A DNA stretch of 64,000 nt, from contig CM035412.1 of assembly GCA_020310875.1 (NCBI GenBank), positions 135,694,868 to 135,758,867 of the forward strand. Direction: 5' to 3'. Of the stretch, positions 36,130 to 49,299 are shown piece after piece. Positions within the stretch are counted from its first letter, which is position 1; each line of letters begins with the position of its first letter. Made by a program: the position numbers and the translations under genes. This DNA comes from Ceratopteris richardii. Its lineage: Eukaryota; Streptophyta; Polypodiopsida; Polypodiales; Pteridaceae. The notes under the pieces were generated by a model that worked only from the letters and a program-made list of their open reading frames with translations, made no database searches and was not told where the DNA came from.

Positions 36130-36630
36130 TAGACAAGAATGAAGAAGGAGATTGTAATAAACTAACACGAATAGGACCACATTTGATTAGAGAGATGACT
36201 CTACTCCCAACCTTATGCCTCTGTACACAAATCAATGAGACCATAAAGGTAATTGAATTCCACAAGTGCATGTCTGATCTCCACCAAATTTAGCACCTTC
36301 CACTAGAGTCCACTAGTGGTACGTGTACTTGCAACTCAAGTTAAGTCTTTCTAGAGTTTAACTGAAGTTAACTTGAGTTAGAAGGTTCTAGACTCTCTCC
36401 ATGTGTTGCCCATGGAGGTTGAACCCAAGACCTCGTCCTTCTCAACCTTGAGACTTACTCACTAGGCTAAGTGTATTACTTGTTTTAGAGATCACATGAA
36501 CCAATGGTTAAGTCTAATCTTGAGATCTTTGACCATATATACGAGTGAGCAAATGGTGTTCGATTTCAAATCTGTTTGAATGGCCCAAACATTCATATTA
36601 TAGACCTTACTTTAAAACATTCTTACCCGC
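36130..36630 (-). repeat. Dispersed repeat with tRNA-like module, copy 1
   Basis: Matches 39420-39850 in the same orientation. The minus strand contains TAGCCTAGTGAGTAAG and, about 30 bases on, GGGTTCAACCTCC. These are spaced like the A and B boxes of an RNA polymerase III promoter, as in tRNA-derived SINEs. Similarity also extends more than 100 bases upstream of the A box, which a simple SINE would not explain. Confidence 0.55.
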
Positions 36631-39419
36631 TTGGGAAAGATTTTCATCCTCAAAAATAAAGCTATATATAATAAATTGTAGGCATACCTCCTAGCCTCAT
36701 TTTTTGACCTAGAAGAACGTGTTTTCATCTCTATGGTGGTATTCACCTCGTATTTCAAATGAATCGATGGGAATCTACTATATAATCCCTGCCCAAATAA
36801 TTCAATACATCATCTAGCTTTGCCCTTGATAAATTAATATGAGTGCGAAGTAGAAAATCAATAATAAGGGTGGAACCAAAAACATCCCTAGCCAGTTCAC
36901 TATTTTCATTATGTGTTATCTTGGCACTAACTTGTGAAATGGTTGGATTCAAATTAGCAGTCCGTTTTTGGGCATTGCAAGTTTATGGACCTAACAACTA
37001 AGGTGGGATTTCTATCCCTATCAAGACTTTGAGAACACTTGTTTCACTTTGAATTTGATTTGGAAGTCTAAATAGAAGTTTTGTTGACCCAAATATCTAA
37101 CTTAGATGTTTGCATCATCCTCTCTTCCAACCAATAGTTACTTGATTTTTCATCCTACTAGAGGACTATTGTGTCCACTTGAGCTTGAAAATCTTGGGAA
37201 AAATGTAGTTTGAAGTGTGCCATAAACTTTTGGTCAATTCGCTTCAACCTGACCAAAAGCAAGTTCAAAATGAACTTTGTTCGACTTAGCACACTTTTCT
37301 CAAATAGTTTAATGTTAAGTTCTTGGGAATTGTCAATCTTATGAGCAATTCCTAACTTTTCTTTTCAACGGTGCACTAAACTCTATGAAATTCATTAGAG
37401 CTATGCAAAAATTGAAGCAAACTCAAATGAATAATTCAACTTACACTTAGCATTCTTGAAGATTGAATGGTTTATTTTAGAGAACATCTATTTGGGATGT
37501 TTGATTTAATTACCTTTCCCAATCGGCTATCACTAGTGTTTCTTGAAAGGAATCAGATAGTCTATCTGAGTCAGATCCAGAAGACCTTTGAAAAGTGAAA
37601 GCTTTGAGTCGCATAGAGTTTGACTCTAATTAGTGTAAAAGTTCTAATTATTCTAAAAGTATCTTACAAGTTTGAATTGGTTGCAAAGAGTTTTAGTTCT
37701 TTCTTTTTGTTTTCTCTTTGGATAGGATAAAGAGGTTCAAACATGAAATGCTTTGAACAAAGGTGCACTTAGTGAATAGGAAACTATTAGCTTTCATCAT
37801 ACTCAAGGAATCATGCACTAAATCAAAGTAGTACTTTGAGTTAGATTGATCCATGAGGAATCAAAAGACCTTTCCTTGAATCATAAAAGTTCCTTAAACA
37901 TTCAGTGTTCTTATTAATGATAAAAAGATCCACATATCTTTGAGACAAAGATGGATCTTAAGTATAATTGAGCTTCATGAAAATCAAAGTATATGTTATC
38001 CTTGATTTGCATAGCTAAAACAGAAGATTGAACAAGTGTATCTTTAGGATAAGCTATTTGCAAGGTTTAACCCTTGAGGTCTTCCAAGGTATTAGCAAAC
38101 TATCACTTCTAGTAAAGAATCAAGATGATTCTTAAGTGATGAAGAATAAATTTTTGTGACTATTTTACATTGGTTCAATCACAGGGAGAAGCAAGATTCT
38201 TGTGCTTCAAACTTATGCACCAAAGTGGGTTGTTAAGATATCTTTAAATTACACAAGAAGCAAAGATAGACTGACCAATGATAATAATTCTTGTTCCAAA
38301 CTCAAGATAAGATATTAAGGAATAGATATCATATAAATGAATTTATGTTACACTTTCATGATGATATGAGACACCATATCCTAAGTTGATATTTATCCTT
38401 TAGTTTGACATTAGGAAAATGAACACAAATCAAGAAATGAAACTTAAGAATATTATCCAAAAGTCTAGAATTTCTTCCAAGGATCCTTGAAAAGTTGCAA
38501 AAAAATCAAAGATGAGTCTTTTGCTCATGTTATTGATTACCAAAAGTAATCAAAGCTCAAGTTTTGAGTCCAAGAAATCTTGAAGGATAGGATTTTTCAT
38601 AGCTATGGGAAAATTAAAAGTTAACCAAGATAGCTAGATAGGAGGCAGTTCCCAAGAAATTTCAATCCATGAATAGTGTTACTTAAGTCAAATGATTGAT
38701 ATAACCCAATATTATATCAATCTTGAAGAGATTATTAGCTTTGGAATCTGAAAAGCATTAGTGGATGCTTAGACTTGAGTTGAGGGGAAGGTCTCTAAAA
38801 GTTCCCCTAGGATGAATGAGCTTTAGATAGTCAAAGAGATCTTAAGATAAAGACTAGGTCTTTTTCATTGTTGAATGGTCAACAAGATATGACCAAACTT
38901 GGAAAAGATCATCGAAGAAGTTACGATTGGAACTAATATCAAGCTTGCCCAAGTTACCAGCAAGCTCATGGATGACTCATGAGACAAGTGAGTTACCTCT
39001 TAAAGCATCAAATCCTAAGTAGGATTGAATTTTGGAATTAGATGCTTCGAAAATAAGACATAAAGAGATAATAGGGTATAGACACACCCTAGATATTTGG
39101 CCTAAAGGTTTTTTGCAATAACTAGTAGGTGTGACAAAATATGGATAAAGCACCTTAGTCTTTGCTCTCAAAATTGGCATCAGCAAGGGTTAGAGAAAAG
39201 ATCATTAGAAATTATCAAGAGATCATTCAAAAGACATACAAAGAAGGTGGAAAACACAACAGGATGTATTTTTGATTGGAGAAAGAATCCACTGGTATGG
39301 GATAGTGTAATGCTAACTCCCTTTGGGAACTTCTCTTTGATGAAGAAAAAGAAAAGAACCTTAGCATCCATAGAAAGCATCAATCAAGTTATCCTTTTCT
39401 TGGGAGATTACATAGAGTT
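36631..39419. other. 2.8 kb non-coding sequence between two repeats
   Basis: No coding domain on either strand. The flanking repeats are in direct orientation, so this could be the interior of a non-coding LTR element. I found no primer site or purine tract to support that. Confidence 0.4.
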
Positions 39420-39850
39420 GACGTAATGAAATAGACTATTAGGACCACCACTAACTAGAGGGATACTCTCCTCCCAACCTTATGCCTCTATATATGGCTA
39501 CTCAAATCAATGAAGACCACAAATGTAACTAAAGCCCACAAGTGCATGTGTGATCTTCACCACTGCTTTAGCACCTTCCATTAGAGTCCACATTAACTTG
39601 AGTTAGAAGGTTGTAGAGATCTTTGGGCAAAAATCTCTCCCCATGCTACCCATGGGGGTTGAAACCAAGACCTCATCCTTTCCAACCTTGAGACTTAACC
39701 ACTAAGCTAAGTGCATTACTTGTTTTAGAGAGCACATGAACCTATACTTAAGTCTAATGTCAAGATCTTTGGCCATACATACGAGTGATCAAATGTTTTC
39801 TTAGCTCATATCTTTCTAAATTGGTCGAATATTCATAGAATACACTTTAG
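39420..39850 (-). repeat. Dispersed repeat with tRNA-like module, copy 2
   Basis: Second copy. The box-like sequences read TTAGCTTAGTGG (A) and GGTTTCAACCCCC (B) on the minus strand. It ends about where the Copia LTR at 39855 begins. Confidence 0.55.
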
Positions 39851-39854
39851 TTTA

Positions 39855-40116
39855 TAACAAAGAACAACACAAGAAGAAATGTGATGGTTAGAAGAGCTCT
39901 GTATTGATAGATGATGAACAATGACTAGTGATATGAGAATGGGCAAAGTGAGAGCTATAATTGAATCCCTAAGTATTGTGTCCCACCACAAATGAGTATA
40001 TTGTGTGTATGTGGTTACATGGGGAAAAAACATATACCCAACTCTAGAGTAAAAAGTGTGCATGTATGGGGAAACAATTCAGATCAAAGCTACTCAAGGT
40101 ACACACATGTGTAACA
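39855..40116 (-). repeat. 3' LTR of a minus-strand Copia remnant
   Basis: Minus strand begins TGTTACACATGTG at 40116 after a purine tract CTCTAGGGGCA. It is the same family as the LTR at 17879. The far end is approximate. Confidence 0.7.
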
Positions 40117-40139
40117 AATGCCCCTAGAGCAAATGACAT

Positions 40140-41060
40140 GAACACATCCAAGGAGTGATAGATCAATACCCACAAGGTAATAAGCGTAAAGCTTTGTGAA
40201 AAGCTTCAAACTTTTCCTATGGAAGAACTTTGGTGAATATGTCAACAACATTATTTTGTTAGGCACATATACCAAGTTAATATCTCCGACATGAAGGCAC
40301 TCTCTAACATAATGATAATGAACCTCAATGTTCTTTGGGTGTGCATGAAACACTAGATTTATTGCAACTACAAATACCCTCTGACTTTCAGTGAGAATAT
40401 GCATAGGTGCATCAATCTCCATGCATAGATCCATCAATAAGTGTCTCAACCATATGCATTCCATTGTAGTTGTGAATAGAACCCTATTTTCAACTTCATA
40501 ACTTGATCTGGCCATAATAGGTTGCTCTTATTCAAACAAGATAAACATGGTCCTCCAAGGTAGAAGCAATTACCACAAGCGGACACGTGTATCGTAACAA
40601 CTAGCCCAATCACACTGTGTCAAAGCATGCAAGCATGGGTGAGCATCTCTACCATAAAAGTGACCCAAACTCAAAGTGCCTTTGAGATATCTAAACACAT
40701 GTTTTATTGCTTTCCAATGCTTAGTTCCAAGGCTATGCATAACTCATACAAGTGGAGCTTTTTAAGTCCATACAAAGCCTTACACAAATGGAAACCCATA
40801 TGCTCTTGACTTTTGATGGAAAATGCAAGAGTTTGCTTCATATAAAACTTTTCTTGCAAATCGCCATTCAAGAAATTTGTTTTTTTATCCAATTGATGCA
40901 CTTTCTAGCCATGATGGGCAATCGATGCAATCACAATATGAATGGTAGTTATGCGTAAAGTAGGTGCAAAGGTTTCCTCATAATCGATGTTATATTTTTG
41001 CACATAATCTTTTGCAAGTAACATGGATTAGTAGCAATCAATGCTACCATATGACTTTCT
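40140..41060 (-). pseudogene. Copia RT-RNase H remnant
   Basis: Minus strand, same lineage as 17926-20270. RNase H at 40090-40515 has ECIWLRHLLMDLCMEIDA and KNIEVHYHYVRECLHVGDI. Short RT pieces (FHLCKALYGLKK, about 40750-40800) and an RT N-terminus lie near 40980-41060. The middle of RT and RNase H is missing between about 40560 and 40740. Stops and frame changes throughout. Confidence 0.75.
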
Positions 41061-41099
41061 TTTAGTCTTGTATCATCTTCGTTTTGCTGGAATCACAAG

Positions 41100-41780
41100 T
41101 GAAACAATACACCCTATTGCACATACAAAAAATATAGCCCTGTCCATGGACAATGGAAGAATATCTTATTGACATGTTGCCATCCCTAATATAATCAAGA
41201 ACCTTATTTCTATAGGAAAAGTGATTGAGCAAGGATTGCAAGTAAGATTTAACTCAAATGGTGAAGGGTATAAGAAAAAAGAAGATCTTTCACACAAGGA
41301 AACAAAGTGGTTAGGATATTCACTTTAAATGTGAAAGTTCCTAAGCTAGATGCAACCATGATTGCACAAGGTGAAAGTGTCATTGAAGACAAAAAAATAT
41401 GGCCAACCATATATTGAAATGGTTATTGTTAGAGCACTTATAGCATTGGCTACAACAAAAGATGGATATTGCATCATGTGAATGTAAGAAATGCCTTCCA
41501 ACATGCTTAGTTCAAGGGAGTAAATGTAAACTTGCCACCTAGATATGAAGATTCAAAATACCCAAGTTACGTTTGCAAACTAAACAACGTCTTATATGGA
41601 CTTAAATGAGCCCATGTCTATGGCATTTGGGAACTGCAAGTCACTTGACTTCTATTGATTTTTTTGTGTGATGAAGATCATACATTGGAAATAAAAAAAT
41701 GATGATGCAATTATTATTATGTTCATTTATGTTTATGACTTATTATTGTTGGTAATAATGATAATATGTGTTGTGTTATA
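41100..41780 (+). pseudogene. Copia remnant, plus strand
   Basis: A third Copia lineage, badly decayed. GKVIEQGLQVRFNSNGEG (about 41218) matches the segment before integrase. NLPPRYEDSKYPSYVCKLNN then LYGLK (about 41530-41605) matches RT, and a later FIYVYDLLLL (about 41725) sits where YVDD is expected. Integrase is absent between them. It abuts the minus-strand Copia head to head. Confidence 0.65.
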
Positions 41781-42678
41781 CAGTGATATATGGTTGTCAC
41801 AAAAGTAATATGCATTTAGTATGCTATAAAACTATGATAACAGACGTTGTAGTGGAGTAGTGTTCCAAATAGAAGATCTACCAATGGGTTTATGTTTTCA
41901 TTGGGGAATACTTCTATGACATAAACAACAACAAGCAAATTATTATTCCTCTTATCTAGTAAAAAGGCTAAGTGTAGAGGCATTCCAATGATAGCATATG
42001 AGGTTGCACGGCTTGAGATGCTAATCTTAAATTTGGGGATAGAGAACCAAAAGCCATTTGTCATGTATTGCATTAAAAAAAATCGATTCACATATTTTGA
42101 AAAGAAAAAAGATCACGAGAGACTTGGTCTTGTAAGAAAACAATAAGGATGAAGGTCCTTATTGTGCTCCTCTTTCCAATAATGATATCGAGGATATTTT
42201 TCTCAATGATGATAGTAGGATAATGATTATGATACGGAAGATGAAGAAATTTGGTCTTATGATGCTTGATGACTTTATCATATGATAGAACATATAAAAT
42301 ATAGTTTCATCTTCACGATTATTATATGGTCCATGGATTCTATGTTTTGATGATTCATGGTTAACTTAGCTCATTATCCTTATGCTTCAATCATGTTATA
42401 CATGAATCTTTATATATTTTAAATATTTCCATGGATAGCTATGTTTTTTCAATTTTATATTTCAGAAAATTAATCATGTCAGCAAACATGAAAAACGTTT
42501 CTGCAGACTTGTTAGAAATCAAAATCCCATTAAAAAAAGTCAGTTTCTCATCATTAACAACAATACTTGAAAACGTCTTCTTTAACCTTTATCTCATATT
42601 CCTAAACTCTCACTTGGACCTGGGAATTCTCTTTCTCTTCCCCTTCAAATCACTATCATAACATAAGATTGTTTACGA
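41781..42678. other. Spacer, nothing recognised
   Basis: A short acidic stretch (SNNDIEDIFLNDD, about 42175) may be the tail of the preceding remnant. No gene supported. Confidence 0.35.
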
Positions 42679-42759
42679 TACACACACACATGCATACATA
42701 CACACATACATGCATACATGCATACATACATACATAACACACATACATACATACACATG
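42679..42759. repeat. (CA)n/(CATA)n microsatellite
   Basis: About 80 bases of mixed ACAC, CATA and CATG units. Confidence 0.9.
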
Positions 42760-44224
42760 ATCAAATTTGCAATAGTACTTCATTATATCATATTTGAAAC
42801 TAGCGAGGAAAACATTGCAATTTTTCATATCAAAAGTAACAACACATGTTTTATCAGCTCATGTCATACATATTAGTCTGTGAATACAATTACAATTCCT
42901 AGCAAGGAAACATCCCTCGTGCACTCATCAATTACACTTATTTATGATAAGTTGAATTTGACTGATCCTAACATAAGAAACATTTTTCCTCAAATTTCCA
43001 AGATCTGGATTGAAACATGAACGTACAACAGCTTCATGATTATGAAGCTATGCATACATTTTGCAAAGTTCAAGAACGTTAAGCCAAACGCATACTTTCA
43101 ATTGAGATTCGTTTCAAGTTTTATGACTTTGTTTTCAAATAGAGAGACCTTAACAATACAGTCTAAGAACCCAAAAATTCCCTCACCTTACAGTTGGTCC
43201 GTTGAACTTACTGATTGTATATACCATTCCACATTTTTCCACGCTTAACTATGTGCAGAGATCATCACTTTGAATTCTACACAAGTTTCAGATTAGAGCT
43301 ATTCGAATATCCATCCCAGTTGCAGATTAAGGGCATTGATGTATGGACCATCATGTCACTGATGCACATCCAAAGGCCTTGATTCATTTGCAGACACGAG
43401 GCACATTTTTTAGTCCCTAACCTGATTCAAATACCCTCTTCAACGCTTCACCAACATCATCATGTGAGCAAGATTACTTCAAATATTCCAGTCATACATA
43501 TTATAAAAAATATTCATACGTCGAAAAAAAATTAGTTCTCCGAAAAAGCGTGCTTTCACTCCGTTTAATTTAATTTTGCAAACTCGAGAAAAGCTCCAGT
43601 ACCATGTTCTTTTCTGAAGGAGCATATCAGTTTTCAGTGGGGGCACCAATCCTTTTTCAAAGGACAAGGATGTCATTCATTATATGGTATAATGAGACAC
43701 TTTTGACTCCAGGATGCACCTCAACATGACATTAACATGGATCAGCCAACAGCTCAATCCCATTCAAGAACAAGGCTAAAAACCTTGCTGTTGTGATCGA
43801 GTTAGATATACAGAAATTATCACCATACATCATAGTTACTAGTGAACAGATGATTGTTCGTTCACATCAATGACACTGCCAAAATTTAGACATAAATAGC
43901 CACACAAAAAATCAGTCAAGAGTCAGGACTTCCTTTAATGCAATTAAAAAAAAGGGGGGGGAAGGCAGGGAAAGGGGGAGGGCAGACAGACGAACAAAGA
44001 GGAGAATTGCATTCCTTGCGTATTCCTCGTATCTAGTTTCATTAACAGAAGTTGAATTGGAAGGACTTTCTACAAAGAAGCATTTACATTGAAAAGGAAC
44101 TGTTCAAAGCATGATTGAACCAGCCCATTTCCAGAGTCTCAAGTGAAATATGACACACTAGTTTTATGATTATGGGGGAAGCATGCAAATAATACCGATT
44201 GAGAAATCTTATGAAATTACTACT
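42760..44224. other. 3' flank of the 44-kb gene
   Basis: No transposon domain is seen. The part next to 44225 is the probable 3' UTR of the minus-strand gene. A purine-rich GGGGGGAAGG stretch lies near 43955-43985. Confidence 0.35.
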
Positions 44225-44960
44225 CTAGAATTCATGTGGCTTTTTCACTTTCTTCTTTTTGAGCTTTACAATCTTCCTTTTAGGAAGTGGGACTTGAACA
44301 ATAGGCTGAAACTCATAAGTTCCTTCACGTACTCTTTTTTGAAGTTTCTTGAACTTACGAATATCTATGCCTTCAAGATACTTCTCATCATCATCTGAAT
44401 TTTCTGAACAGTTGGGATCATCCTTTTTTCTAAGCTTGATATAGGAGGCTATTAGAATGTCTATCTCAGTTGCAACTTCGAGGACATTGATATATCGACC
44501 ATCAGGACCTTTCTGCAATTTGGTTAAGCAAGCTTTAACTCGTTCTTTTGTATTCCAGGGCCTTAAATTATAAATGTCTCTAGAAGAATCTTTTTGTGGC
44601 TCCTGATCTAATCCTTTCCCTCTCTCTAGAACTGCAATTCTTTTGTCATCATCATCATCATCATCAACCCCCCCACCACCACCATCTTCAGCATCATCAC
44701 GTGCCAGTTCATTTTGAAATGCTTCAAAAACATCATGATCACTGTATGCATCATCAGATTGCTCTTCATCAGAAAGCTGATCATCACTTGTATTTCCATA
44801 TGTGCTTCTTGACTGCAAATCTTCATTATCGCTGTCAGATTCATCAGATCGACTCCATGAACCCCTTGAACAAAATTCTCTGGATCTCCTTGACATTTGG
44901 CCATATCTCAATATTCCAGAAGTCCTTTGTTCACTGTGGCAGAGAGTTGAAAAGCTTGCT
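44225..44960 (-). CDS. Last exon of an unrecognised acidic/basic protein
   Basis: Minus strand, 249 codons if read from the ATG at 44974. An acceptor-like pyrimidine stretch ending TTCTGCAG at about 44961 suggests that the exon begins there and that upstream exons exist. The first part is Ser/Arg-rich (RYGQMSRRSREFCSRGSWSR), like an organelle-targeting peptide. A very acidic middle follows, with a Gly5 and an Asp7 run coded by CAT-type triplets. A well-formed segment then reads YNLRPWNTKERVKACLTKLQ and DGRYINVLEVATEIDILIAS, and the end is Lys-rich (KLKKKKVKKP). There are no stops and no transposon motif. I do not recognise the family. It is the best candidate host gene here. The organelle location is only a guess. 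Confidence 0.65.
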
Positions 44961-47510
44961 GCAGAATTCAACATTTCATAATATTATTTGAAAGAACAAC
45001 TATGATTTACTTGACTAAAAAACTGAAGTTAACAGAATAATGTTGTGTTTGACTGAACCAGTTTTTCTTTAGAGAGTAGAAGCCTCTGAAACAAAAGCTT
45101 CAAGCTTGCTTACACAAATGCATATTAGAACAAAAGGTCTAATGTGTTTTATGCATCTGAAACTCATTCAAAGTGTTAAGGTCAGTGCCAAAAAAACTGT
45201 CCACAGAATCCTAAGCAGGTAAACCTGCATAATTGACTTTCAAGTACAGGTACAAAAGAAAACAAGGCAGATACGTCTGCAAGACATATATGTAATTTAC
45301 AAATTCAGATGAAGAGCAGTGATAAGGAAGAACAAGAATGTAATGAATGAAGAACAGCCAAAAGCAAGAAGATTGTAATCATGGGGCTACAAATGATGCT
45401 AGAAGCCTTGATGCTCAGGAGCCTAAAAAAGAAAGATTCATTTTACAATGTATCATATACAAATGCCAACCCTTCCAAGCTCGTCACCAGGGATTTCTAA
45501 GAAAAACATAGCTAGGCTTGAGAGCATGAAATTCAAATCTGTATCGTGGATATCCAACAAAAAGGAAAATCACCCTTGCCAGTGAGCAGTTCTTTGGGAA
45601 AGAGGAGACAGAAAAGTACTTTGAATCCTAGAAAGAGTCACAGTAAAAAAATTGTGATTCCAAGAGAGTATGGAGTAATCAGATTAGCCTTGAGAAGGCT
45701 ACTCAGATCTCTGTAAATTGTAACATATGGCTGTATAAGTTTGTACACATGTTTTCTGGCACTGCCATTTATATGGAATTTTGAAGATAAGGTCGAGTTG
45801 AATGTTTCAATGATAGACTTTGCAAAGAGTGAAACAATTAATGCCTGGAGAATGGGTGAGTCCAAGAAATTATGGGCTTACAAAAGGAAAATCAACACAA
45901 ATAGTGAGATGTCCCAAGCAGACAAGATGGTGAATACTAAAAAGAATACTTCAATTGACAAAATCTTTTTCAAGATAAAACTCTTTATAAAAAGACCTAC
46001 TTCATCGTTTCTCTTTATGCACAGACAGTTTGTTCCATACAGCACCCACAAAAAAATCATCTACATCCAGATATGACAGGCCTCCAGAAATTGCTGCAGA
46101 TGCATGCCATAGTGATCATAGAAATTAGATCTTCATCTTGGTTCTTCTTACCTTTTTCCATGCAGCTCTCTGAACCTGGCATCTCCTACTGATCTTAGCA
46201 CATTTAGCTACTGCTACTGTGCACTTGAACACGTTTGACCAGACTGCTGCAGCCAGCCATTGTAACTTGTTGCCTTGCACAAGTGCAGAGTGTATGGTAA
46301 AGACTCAAGTTGATAAATGGCTTGGCCCGAAGTCTCCAGCACTCTGCTGTGAAAACTTCTGCTGAGCCTTGAGAGTACAAAAAGCACTAAACCATCAATA
46401 GGTTCAGCATTAACCCAGCTTTCAGAGACATCGGAGACCATTTTCAATTCTTTCCTATAAGAATTCCGGTGTCCATCCTTGTGGACAAGTTCCCAATGAT
46501 GTGGTGACATGTATGAAGAAAATGAAAGCACGTGATATGGAAGATGCCAAAAACAAAAAGAAAGCAAACAAACTACAACGGTAAAATCAATGCAATTGTG
46601 GATGACCTGAGAAAATATAATTTGATGGACTCACAAGAAAGCAGCCAACAAGAAAAAATATGGCTCCATCATCATCATCATGAAAGAGAGAAACATCCAA
46701 CAAGAGTTGGCGACCACATGGGATATGGAGACTTGTAAAGGAAAAAGTATTTATTTCATCAGTTCCAAGTGAAGGACATTTTCATTGGAAAGAGGAAGGC
46801 CCATACTTTGAAACGATGCCTTCAGTTATTGGATATGCAAGTTCTTTTCAGTTCCCTTCAGCATGAGCTCAATGATATGTTCTTTTTTAAAAGGGAAAAA
46901 TTTTGGCTGCATGACTGGCTTTTAAAGATGGTTGGACACTAAACATCAGCACACCACCTCAGTACATGTAAATCGTGAAGCTCAAGCCTTTGTATTCCAT
47001 GAAAGTCACTGGTAGTGCTAAGCCTATAATCAGTGCTTAAATCTGATGCTTGACCTGGCATCACCAAAATTTGAGGGATGCCCTCTGGATAAAAGTAGGC
47101 CTCCATAAAGTTGATCATTAACAATCATAAAGCATATCTTTCAAGTTATTAATAACTTATATAATAAGGCACAAAATTTTATTTTTATTTAAGTTTATCA
47201 AGAACATGAATTGAATGTAGAGATTTTAGCTCAATAAAGTTTATACAAACATAGTAATTGTACATTAACATGTTTTTGTATAGATTGTGAGAACTCAAAC
47301 CATTTTTTGTATCACGCATGAGGCAAAATCCGATCATACATTAAATAATTATGACCATGGAACTACAGAAAACATATAATCCAATGCAACCAATGTACTA
47401 ATTAGCATAACTCCTTGAAACTTGAAAGCAGGCATGCTCTTCACATCCTCAACAATCGTTGCATCTTTTCAAAGATTGCCTAAATCGAAGGTTCATAGAA
47501 AGTGGAAGAA
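44961..47510. other. Probable intron or upstream region of the 44-kb gene
   Basis: No transposon domain. A 117-codon minus-strand frame (46214-46567) has protein-like composition but no recognised domain and no firm splice sites. It may be an exon or a chance frame. Confidence 0.3.
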
Positions 47511-47835
47511 TTGCAAAGCAGACCACATTGTTATCTTACCGTGTATGTAATATCATGGCAAGGTAGGATCAAAACGCGAACCGAACGCTGTACAGTAAGT
47601 TCTGTAGGAATGGTACGTTTTTATTGGTATGATACGTGTTCAGTACGTTGAAACTGTCATATATAATATATTTTACAGTAATTGCAAAGCACACCACATT
47701 GTTATCTTACCGTGTATGTAATATCATAGCAAGATAGGATCAAAACGCGAACCGAACGCTGTACAGTAAGTTCTGTAGGAATGGTACGTTTTTATTGGTA
47801 TGATACGTGTTCAGTACGTTGAAACTGTCATATGT
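47511..47835. repeat. 171-bp tandem duplication
   Basis: 47511-47681 and 47682-47835 are almost identical, starting TTGCAAAGCA and including ACGCGAACCGAACGCTG. The second copy ends where a 30-bp inverted repeat begins. Confidence 0.93.
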
Positions 47836-47916
47836 AATATATATAAAGGTTATAGTATATATATTACATACTTATTACTAAGTATTATATACTATAACCT
47901 TTATATATATTACATA
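47831..47916. repeat. Perfect 30-bp inverted repeat, 26-bp spacer
   Basis: Arms 47831-47860 and 47887-47916 are exact reverse complements, centred on AAAGGTTATAGTATAT. It could be a small MITE-like insertion or a foldback arising with the neighbouring duplication. Confidence 0.9.
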
Positions 47917-48263
47917 TTGCATCAATGAATCAATTATCACCCTTAACACACACATACGGATTAAAATATAATACATAATGCACACATTAACACACACATA
48001 GGCACACAATGCATTAATTAAACTCTATATCGAAAATATTAATAGGGGCTATCTGGCAATTACCGAGACCAACTATTTGAAGGAATAACAACCATTGAAG
48101 AGATCAAGCCTCCGTTCTTTGTCAGAAGACACTTTAAGTGCGTAATCTAAAAATGCACCTGGGTCCGAGAGGCTCAGGACTGACATTTGATAATTCACTA
48201 TCGGAGACATAATACATAAGCTTTGGGGACTTACAAGCTATGAACGTTGCAGCCTGCGTGCAA

Positions 48264-48442
48264 AGTGTGCTGAAAATCCTGTGCGATGAGTACTGACGAG
48301 TCCGACATTGACAAGTCGCAAGCGCAAGTTGCAACTCCAGTCTCCTCATGAGTGTGCTGAAAATCTTAAGTGATGAATAAGTCGCCATGACTCCGACACT
48401 GAGAAGTCGCAAGTAGCAAGTTGCAACTCCAGTCTCCTCATG
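48264..48442. repeat. 87/92-bp tandem duplication
   Basis: 48264-48350 and 48351-48442 both start AGTGTGCTGAAAATC and end CTCCAGTCTCCTCATG. The middles are diverged. Confidence 0.85.
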
Positions 48443-49299
48443 AGTTGCAACTAAGTCTCCTTGTTAGTAATTGCGCATCTGTGAAGTTAAGGCTGGAGTC
48501 GCAAGTGACAGGATCAGCTGAAGTATGATTTACGCGCTGTTCACTACTAGGTTTTCGGAAAATCTTCTAAACCGAAGTTGAAAATGCAATATTGGGAAGT
48601 GAAAAGCGAGCTCTTAACAGTTTTAGACTTCTGTCCGAGCGGCGAACAGCCAAATAGCCTACTGTTCTAGATTACACATGTCCGGCGTTAAGCCTTGGTG
48701 CCTGGCTGCTCGCCAAAATACTCTACATCAGTGCTGAAATTTGAAGGCTGCAATGGCCTTCTGAGCCATTTTAGCCGTCGCGTGAAGGCAAAAAAAAAAA
48801 TGGGGAATCATTTGAAACTCAATCCTTAGAATTGAACCTTTTCTATAAGAAGGCTGATTATAAAATTAGTTTGCATCTGAATGCTTCCCAATAAATTAGC
48901 CTTCATTTGAAGGCCTGTTTCGTGTACAACCTTCATATTTTTATGAAATATAGATATATTATATAGAAGTTAAAATTCTATGTGACTCGTAGGAGTCTAT
49001 CCTCTATAGCTCTAGATTTTAGTCTGCCAGCACGTGGGCCTGTAAATTACAACGCTTTCATAAATTGTAAGTTGTAAGTTGTAACGGTTTGAAAAATAAA
49101 AATTTAATTTGAAAATTGATTATCAAAATATCTAGTTGGCAGTGTCCACGTGAATTTTGTTGGGAGATCAGACCTTTACCTGAAGCTGAATGGCGAAGGA
49201 GTTGGCTAACCAATCAAAATGAGCTTCATACTTGCGTGTCTGCAAATTAGTACCAAAATTAGAACTCTTGACTCTTGAGTTGTGATTTGTGACTTGTGA
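48443..49299. other. Non-coding, possible promoter region
   Basis: No coding frame. It lies just upstream of the putative leader exon ending at 49509. I could not assign promoter elements with confidence. Confidence 0.3.

Noticed and set aside
44596..44991. His-rich plus-strand frame of 131 codons
   Set aside because: Antisense of the acidic Asp/Gly-rich exon. The His run is the complement of the Asp codons.
48290..48335. CTGACGAGTCC, resembling a hammerhead ribozyme core
   Set aside because: The second conserved strand (GAAA after stem II) is missing. The following bases are GACAAG, and the stem is only three pairs.
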